Notes under the pieces: model-generated
Databases searched by the model: none
The model's input: only the letters and a program-made list of their open reading frames with translations
What the model was told of the DNA's origin: nothing
NCBI RefSeq assembly: GCF_030272615.1
Contig: NC_081414.1
Location: 767,944,153 to 768,008,152 of the forward strand
Source of the DNA: Cryptomeria japonica
Taxonomy: Eukaryota; Streptophyta; Pinopsida; Cupressales; Cupressaceae
Direction: 5' to 3'
DNA: 64,000 nucleotides
Program-made: the position numbers and the translations under genes
Shown: piece after piece, positions 58,521-64,000 of the stretch
How positions within the stretch are numbered: position 1 is the first letter of the stretch
How the letters are laid out: the number at the start of each line of letters is the position of its first letter

Positions 58521-58930
58521 GTTATGCCGTACCTTGCGCTCGCTCGGCTCCTCTTCAGTTTGATCTCCAGTTATCACATATGTGATTCTTCATTCTTCAG
58601 GTGCGAAAGAAGAATGTCCACCGCGGCATCATATATTATCTACACTACAACAAAAACAACATACAAGGACATGCATACATATTGTACTTAATTAATACAT
58701 TCATTAACTCACATATGATACTATCCCAAATAATTTGCATAACAATAGGAACAAATCACTTGGTTGTAGGAATAGACCGACAAAGTTCAAACATGATTTC
58801 ATAAGTTCAGGTTTAACACATGGAATACATATAGTCAATTCACAATACTTCACTACCACAATGCAACCCAAAAGATGGCAAAAACCTAAGAGTTTAAATG
58901 ATAAAAACATGACAAAGTATCAACTTATCA
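58521..58930 (-). repeat. Athila-like LTR fragment, minus orientation
   Basis: The first ~410 bases of the LTR read on the minus strand from 58930, ending GGTACGGCATAAC. It forms an inverted repeat with 57811-58240. Its outer end with ACTAT is the true left (5') end of the minus-oriented insertion. Confidence 0.9.
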
Positions 58931-59830
58931 ACTATCACCAGATTAGGATGAGGGAATCTGACATTGAGAAGACATCCTTCAGATGCCACTTTGGGTATTT
59001 TGAGTTTTTAGTCATGCCCTTTGGCTTGACTAATGCACCTACTACCTTTCGATCCTGCATGAACAGGATCTTTCAAAAGCAGTTGAGGAAATTCGTGCTA
59101 ATCTTCTTTGATGACATCATCATTTTTAGTAAGTCTTGGAAGGAGCATCTACAACACTTGGATGAAGTACTCAGTATTCTGGAGCCTGAGTCATTGTTTG
59201 CTAAGGAGTCTAAGTGTGATTTTGGGATGAAGGAGTTACTTTACCTTGGCCACATCATAAGTGTAGAAGGAGTTAAAGTTGATCCTGAGAAGATCAAGGC
59301 AAATGTTGATTGGCCTCCACTTGAGAACTTGACACATCTGAAGGGGTTCTTGGGTCTATGTGGTTTTTACATAAGGTTTGTGAAGGGTTATTCTCAATTG
59401 GCTGCCCCCCTCGCAGACCTCACTAAGAAAGGAGCTTTTGTATGGTCAAAAAAGGCACAAGAAGTTTTTGACAAGTTCAAAGAAATCATGAGCACGTGCC
59501 CTGTTTTGGCTCTACCTGATTTCTCCAACCCTTTTGAGATTCAATGTGATGCATCGAGAGGAGTTGGTGTTGTATTGATGCAAGACAAGCATCAGATTCT
59601 GTTTTAAAGCAGAAAATTAAGAGGAGTTGAGAAGACATACTTCATCTATGACAAGGAGATGCTTGCAATCATGCACACATTGGCCAAGTTTAGGCAATAC
59701 TTGGTGGGGAGAAAATTTGTAATCATAATAGTCTTAAACACTTTATGCATCAGAAGGATCTGAATGAAAGGAAGCGAAAGTGGGTAAGTAAGCTACAGGC
59801 TTACGATTTTGATATTAAATATGTCAAAGG
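58931..59830 (+). pseudogene. pol: Chromovirus RT C-terminal half and RNase H
   Basis: Direct continuation of the RT split at 40610: HQIRMRESDIEKTSFRCHFG, then FGYFEFLVMPFGLTNAPTTF. FFDDIIIFS is near 59107-59133 with both catalytic Asp kept (YVDD tyrosine is Phe). SKCDFGMKELLYLGHIIS follows. RNase H begins FEIQCDASRGVGVVLMQ. TAA at 59605 and a frameshift near 59720 break it, and KRKWVSKLQAYDFDIKYVKG follows. The first part is open for 230 codons. Confidence 0.95.
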
Positions 59831-60645
59831 CAAGAACAATATTGTAGATGATGCACTATCAAGAAGACCCCATTTGCGCTCATTGTGTCGAGCTTACTGC
59901 TAATTGGAGGGACTTGTTGCTTGTTGATTATGCCAAAAATCAGTTTGCAACCAGCATCATTGAGGGTACTTTTCATGATGAAAGGTACAAGGTAGTTGAT
60001 GGGTTGATGCTTTACAAGGGTAGGATCTTTCTGTTACCTAAATCTCAGCTCAAAAAGAAGATTATATAGACTTTCCATGATGTTCCTCTTGCTAGCCATC
60101 AAGGATATTTCAAAACCTATAAGCAAATTCGTGAGAGGTTCTTTTGGAAGGGCTTGAAACATGAAGTGTTGAACTACATCACGGAGTGTCACACTTGCCA
60201 GATGAACAAGAATGGGCATACTCACCCTGCTGGTTTATTGCAACCTCTACATATTCCCAATCAAAAATGGGAAATTATCTCGATAGATTTCATTACCGGG
60301 TTGCCCAGAGCTAATGGCAAGGATTGTATTTACGTGGTGGTGGATAGATTGACTAAGTTTGCCCAAATTTTTTGTTATTACCATCTTATTTACAGCAGCT
60401 CAGGTTGCTGATGTGTTCTTCCACGAGGTGTTTAGATTGCATGGGTTGCCCAAGAACATTGTAAGTGATAGGGACAACAAGTTCCTAAGAACTTTTTGGC
60501 AAGAAGTTTTCAGATTGTGCGGCATAGTACTTAACCCAAGAACGAGTTATCACTCACAGACTGATGGGAAAATAGAGATTGTGAACAAATGGTTGAAAGG
60601 CTATCTCAAAAACTATGTCTCAGAGCAGCAGAAAGCATGGGTGAG
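59831..60645 (+). pseudogene. pol: Chromovirus integrase, N-terminal and core
   Basis: The HHCC finger region is LASHQGYFKTYKQIRERFFW...CHTCQMNK (about 60087-60210). The core has Asp in WEIISIDFITGLP (about 60285), Asp in KNIVSDRDNKF (about 60466) and Glu in HSQTDGKIEIVNKW (about 60575). All three catalytic acids are present. TAG at 60068 and a frameshift near 60380 (ITILFTAAQVADVF resumes in another frame) disable it. At GTGAG 60641-60645 it is split by the TRIM-like element. Confidence 0.94.
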
Positions 60646-62815
60646 TGATGCAGTCAAGGTAGGGAGATCCAATGAAGGACATCCCATCCTAGCAGCCTAA
60701 CACACACACCATGCAAGATATACCGGTAACCGGTACCACAACACCAGATAAAGAAGAAACAACAACCAGTGACAACACAAAATACATAACCGGTAAACAG
60801 TATAAACAATTCTTATAACAGTTTGAAGAATTACATATGCCACATGTTGGAACGTAGTCTAGACTACAAATAATGCTTACAACACAATTATAAGATCCGC
60901 AAATCATCTACACATCAAATCGGCCTTCAGTAACAGTCTGTAGGTTCAACCCTAATCTGGAGCTCAGCCCTTTTGGCTTCAGTTCACTCGACCAGATTCT
61001 CGTTGGTATCTACATCCTCGCTCAATCTCAAACTTTTGTCTTCTATCTTCTGTCTTTTGTCTCCTCAAATGATTTGCAAATATTCTATTTATACCATCCA
61101 CAAATAATAATAACTTGATCAAGTCGGCCTAAGACCAACCGGTTCATAATGAAATGTGCTAATGGTAACAAGTCAGCTTAAATCACTAAGAATATCTCCA
61201 AAAAGCATAAAACATCATGCAGTTCTCCGAGAACATCAAACAAGGCTAAAGCAACATCGATCAACGATCTGCAAGTCACGAAAATCAACCGCAACCCGAT
61301 TCAACTTCTCTCAACACTCTACAAGACTAACCGGTAAGAAAACATCAACGGCCAATACCGGAATCGAGATCTCACCGGAATCAAATCCAAATGTTATGAA
61401 TCTCGAACATGATAAAGACAATGAACTCAAGGAGTTAAATCCAAATCCACAACGCTAAACTCTCAAAACATGAAGAAATGTCACGATCTCCAAGCAATTC
61501 CACTGCTAACTACTCAAACCGTTAAGAACTACAATGATGCTCCTGCATCAAACTCTCAGGGCTAATTGAAAAGTGAGCCCCATCACTAGATCCAGTTTGG
61601 CAATTTGTCAGCAGGTACTTGCAACTACCTCAGGGGTTTGACAATCTGACTTCAGGTTTCGGTTGCCTCTCCTCGGCGATCTACCTGTCCAACCTACAGC
61701 CTGCCTCAATTGGTGATCTATTCAAGTCTCCACCCACTAATTGCCTCAAGCTCAAGCTCTAGGATCAGCGGTCTACTTGCAAACCTTGCGTTGCCTCACG
61801 TTCGGCGATCTGAACAAGTCCACAAGTTGCCTCAACTTCTTTTCCAACCAATCTATGCATAACCGGGTCTTCCTCCAACAATGGGTTCACAAACCAGCTC
61901 TGATACCATCTGATGCAGTCAAGGTAGGGAGATCCAATGAAGGACATCCCATCCTTGCAGCCTAACACAAACACCATGCAAGATATATTGGTAACCAGTA
62001 GCACAACACCAGATAAAGCAGAAAGAACAATCGGTGATAGCACAAAATACATAACTAGTAAATAGTATAAATAATTCTTACAACAGTTTGAAGAATTACA
62101 TATGCCACATGTTGGATCGCAGTCCAGGCTACAAACAATGCTTACAACATAATTATAAGATCCGCAGATCATCTACATATCAAATCGGCCTCCAGTAACA
62201 GTCTACCGATTCAACCCTAATCCGGACCTCAGCCCTTCCAACTTCAGTCCACCAAACCAAATTCTCGTTGGTATCTACATCCTCGCTCGATCTTGAACTT
62301 CTATCTTCTATCTTTTGTCTTCTGTCTCCTCAAATGATTCGCAAAACTTCTATTTATACCATCCGCAAATAATAATAGCTCGATCAAGTCAACCTAAGAC
62401 CAACCAATTCATAATGAAACCTGCTAATGGTAACAAGCCAACTCAAATCACTAAGAATATCTCCAAAAAGCATAAAACATCATGCGGTTCTCCAAGAACA
62501 TCGGACAAGGCTAAAGAAACATCAATCAATGATCCGCAAGTCACGAAAATCAATCGCAACCCGATTCAATTTCACTCAACACTCTGTAAGACTAACCGGT
62601 AAGAACACATCAACCAGGCCAATACTGGAATTGATATCCCACCAGAATCAAATCCAAATGTTATGAATCTCAACACAATAAAGACAACGAACTCAAGGAG
62701 TTAAATCCAAATCCACAACGCTAAACTCTCAAACATGAAGAAATGCCACGATCTCCAAGCAATTCCACTGCTAACTACTCAAACCGGTAAGAACTACACC
62801 AGTGCTCCTGCATCA
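60646..62815 (-). mobile_element. TRIM-like element A (complete)
   Basis: 2170 bases flanked by GTGAG (60641-60645 and 62816-62820). LTRs 60646-61550 and 61911-62815, each 905 bases, TGATGCAG to CTGCATCA. Internal region 61551-61910, only 360 bases. The complement of PBS TGGTATCAGAGC at 61897-61908 sits two bases inside the right LTR, giving minus orientation. No coding capacity. LTRs are longer than the usual TRIM range, so TRIM-like is used loosely. Conserved frames in the LTRs (for example 61156-61458) are not credible genes. Confidence 0.95.
61551..61910 (-). repeat. Internal domain of TRIM-like element A
   Basis: It is the only non-LTR part and closely matches 35531-35890. It has a PBS on one side and no obvious Gag or Pol fragment. 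Repeated CGGCGATCT and TTGCCTCAA phrases occur. Confidence 0.85.
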
Positions 62816-63541
62816 GTGAGATGGCTACATTTGGGAGAATATTGCTACAACTCCTCTTATCACATGTACATCAGGATGTCTCCTCTCATGGCACAGTATG
62901 GTTATGAGGCCCCCAGCTTTGTTGATTTGATGTTTGGTGATAGCAAAGCCCCTCAAGCTAGGGACGTGGTGCAACAGTGTCAGGATATTTTGAAGGCTTT
63001 GAAAAACAACCTCCAGATTGCACAGAACCAGCAGAGGATGTACGCTGATCAGCAGCGTGTAGAGCGTTCATTCGAGGTTGGAGACATGGTCTATCTTAGA
63101 CTTCAATCTTTCAGACAGTCTACTCTCAAGAAGGTTGGAGTAGAGAAACTGAAGCCACGTTTCTATGGGCCATTCAGAGTCATCATGAGAGTTGATGTCG
63201 TGGCTTACAAGTTGGAGGTATCAGCGAGTAGCAAGGTGCATAATGTTTTCCATGTGTCACGCCTCAAGAAGGTGCTTGGACACAATGTTGTGGTCTCTTC
63301 AGATTTACCTCCCTTGGATGAGGAAGGACAGTTGGTATTTATTCTGAAGGAGATCATTGATTCACGAGAACACTCTTTGAGGAGAAGGACAATCAAAGAG
63401 TATTTGGTGAAGTGGAAGAGCTTACCTGTAGAGGATGCTACTTGGGAGAATGACAAGAATTTGCAGCATCCTAGCTTGTGGTTGCTTGAGGACAAGCAAT
63501 CTTGGGGAGGGCGGACTGTAATATCCCCTTCTCGGCGGTAA
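62816..63541 (+). pseudogene. pol: Chromovirus integrase C-terminus and chromodomain (copy 2)
   Basis: Continues the integrase after the TRIM insertion: WLHLGEYCYNSSYHMYIRMS, QYGYEAPSFVDLMFGDSKAP, SFEVGDMVYLRLQSFRQSTL and KLKPRFYGPFRVIMR (SH3-like/GPY-F region). VHNVFHVSRLKKVLGHNVVV follows. The chromodomain is IKEYLVKWKSLPVEDATWEN (aromatic and W-x-x-x-P-x-E-D-x-T-W-E features present). This stretch is open without stops to TAA near 63540, making it the best-preserved coding segment in the window. The final codons overlap the PPT and LTR-B start (63517). Confidence 0.95.
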
Positions 63542-64000
63542 TCAGTGTAGTTGACCATTAGCCTATTCTGGAGACCCGTAGGCTAGTCAGAAGCAGAAAT
63601 TAGGGTTTCCTACCTCTAAGAGGATATTTTTTCATTTTTGAAGGCTTGCATGTTGGATTTTGTCAGATTGGGTTTTGGATTATTTCTGGGTTTTCAGAAA
63701 ACTTCGCAATGAGGGTACATGCATAGCAAGTGATGGAGTTTGACTAACTTACTATTTTTAGTAACTGGAGGCAGAAGCAGCTAAGTTCTTTGGGTTTTTT
63801 CTGGGTTTTCTGAGAGCTCTTCGATGGTATAACATGCAAATAAATTTGAAGATGTTTCTGGGACTTACTATTTTTAGTAAGTTCGGTAGCTGCTCAAAAT
63901 GTGGAAAAAATCACTTTGGGAACACTTACTATTTTTAGCAGTATGCTATTTATAGTAAGTCCTATTTTTGGAAGTGTTATTTTTAGCAGGGGTTCGACAA
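63517..64000 (+). repeat. Chromovirus LTR, type B (continues past window)
   Basis: Starts TGTAATATCCCCTTCTCGG after the purine-rich TTGGGGAGGGCGGAC. Colinear with 30301-30753. It carries palindromic TTACTATTTTTAGTAA motifs near 63750 and 63864 and variants near 63926 and 63957. The window ends within it. Confidence 0.88.

Larger units (their letters stand above)
40611..58930 (-). mobile_element. 18.3 kb rearranged Athila/Tat-like gypsy insertion
   Basis: Flanked by ACTAT (40606-40610 and 58931-58935) inside the chromovirus RT. The minus-strand reading begins TGATAAGTTGATAC at 58930 and ends GGAGTAGACA at 40611, the two ends expected of one minus-oriented LTR element. Inside, minus-strand 3' LTR, ORF3, integrase, RNase H, RT, protease and gag (40611-50345) are followed by an inverted plus-strand copy of RT through 3' LTR (50351-58519). 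A 410-base LTR fragment (58521-58930) closes it. The normal 5' LTR 3' part, PBS and leader are missing. Lineage is judged from Gag, the extra ORF after integrase and gene order. Confidence 0.9.

Noticed and set aside
40611-58930. Integrated plant pararetrovirus
   Set aside because: LTRs, PPT, an integrase with DDE residues and a target duplication are present. No movement or coat protein was seen.
60646-62815. TRIM-like LTR pair as a CRISPR or tandem gene array
   Set aside because: Just two 905-base direct repeats with a PBS and a 5-base target duplication, which is an LTR element.

Overview
The window looks like a deeply repetitive, AT-rich plant nuclear genome. I see no intact host gene, tRNA, rRNA or CRISPR array. 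Everything recognisable is LTR-retrotransposon material plus one possible LINE-like remnant. Retrotransposon density, long LTRs, heavy decay, CHG-context stop codons and frequent nesting suggest a large plant genome. A gymnosperm is my guess, from general impression only.

Layout. 1-2.8 kb: degenerate repeat and a chromovirus integrase remnant. 2.8-23.4 kb: a non-autonomous LTR family (LTR starts TGTTGGAGT) in an apparent tandem LTR-internal-LTR-internal-LTR arrangement. Its upstream internal part is interrupted by a complete but dead Ty1/copia element (3798-11330, TSD AGCTC). Its middle LTR is split by a coding-free LARD-like element in minus orientation (11609-21184, TSD CATTG). 23.4-25.6 kb: a minus-strand copia RT/RNase H pseudogene holding a solo LTR (TSD GTGAA). 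25.6-30.3 kb: poorly recognised sequence with the start of another LTR and a minus-strand zinc-knuckle remnant.

30.3-64 kb is one nested complex. A chromovirus remnant (LTR-B start, large deletion, TRIM-like element with a 4.3 kb solo LTR inside it, pol tail, LTR-A) runs directly into a second chromovirus (PBS, gag, protease, RT). The second chromovirus RT is split by an 18.3 kb Athila/Tat-like insertion (40611-58930, TSD ACTAT). After RT, RNase H and integrase resume, the integrase is split by a 2.17 kb TRIM-like element (TSD GTGAG). Then come the chromodomain tail and LTR-B at the window edge.

The Athila-like insertion is itself rearranged. Its minus-strand gag-PR-RT-IN-ORF3-LTR is joined to an inverted plus-strand RT-IN-ORF3-LTR copy, giving an inverted repeat with a 2.5 kb spacer. 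The plus arm carries an extra LTR fragment. The same TRIM-like element sits at the same integrase site in both chromovirus tails, yet those tails end in different LTRs.

No element here appears autonomous now. The most interesting content is structural: the inverted Athila-like insertion, the passenger TRIM, the LTR switch, repeated polypurine tracts, and stop codons that are overwhelmingly CAG-to-TAG. Boundaries marked by TSDs are firm to the base. Lineage names rest on motif recognition without database searches.
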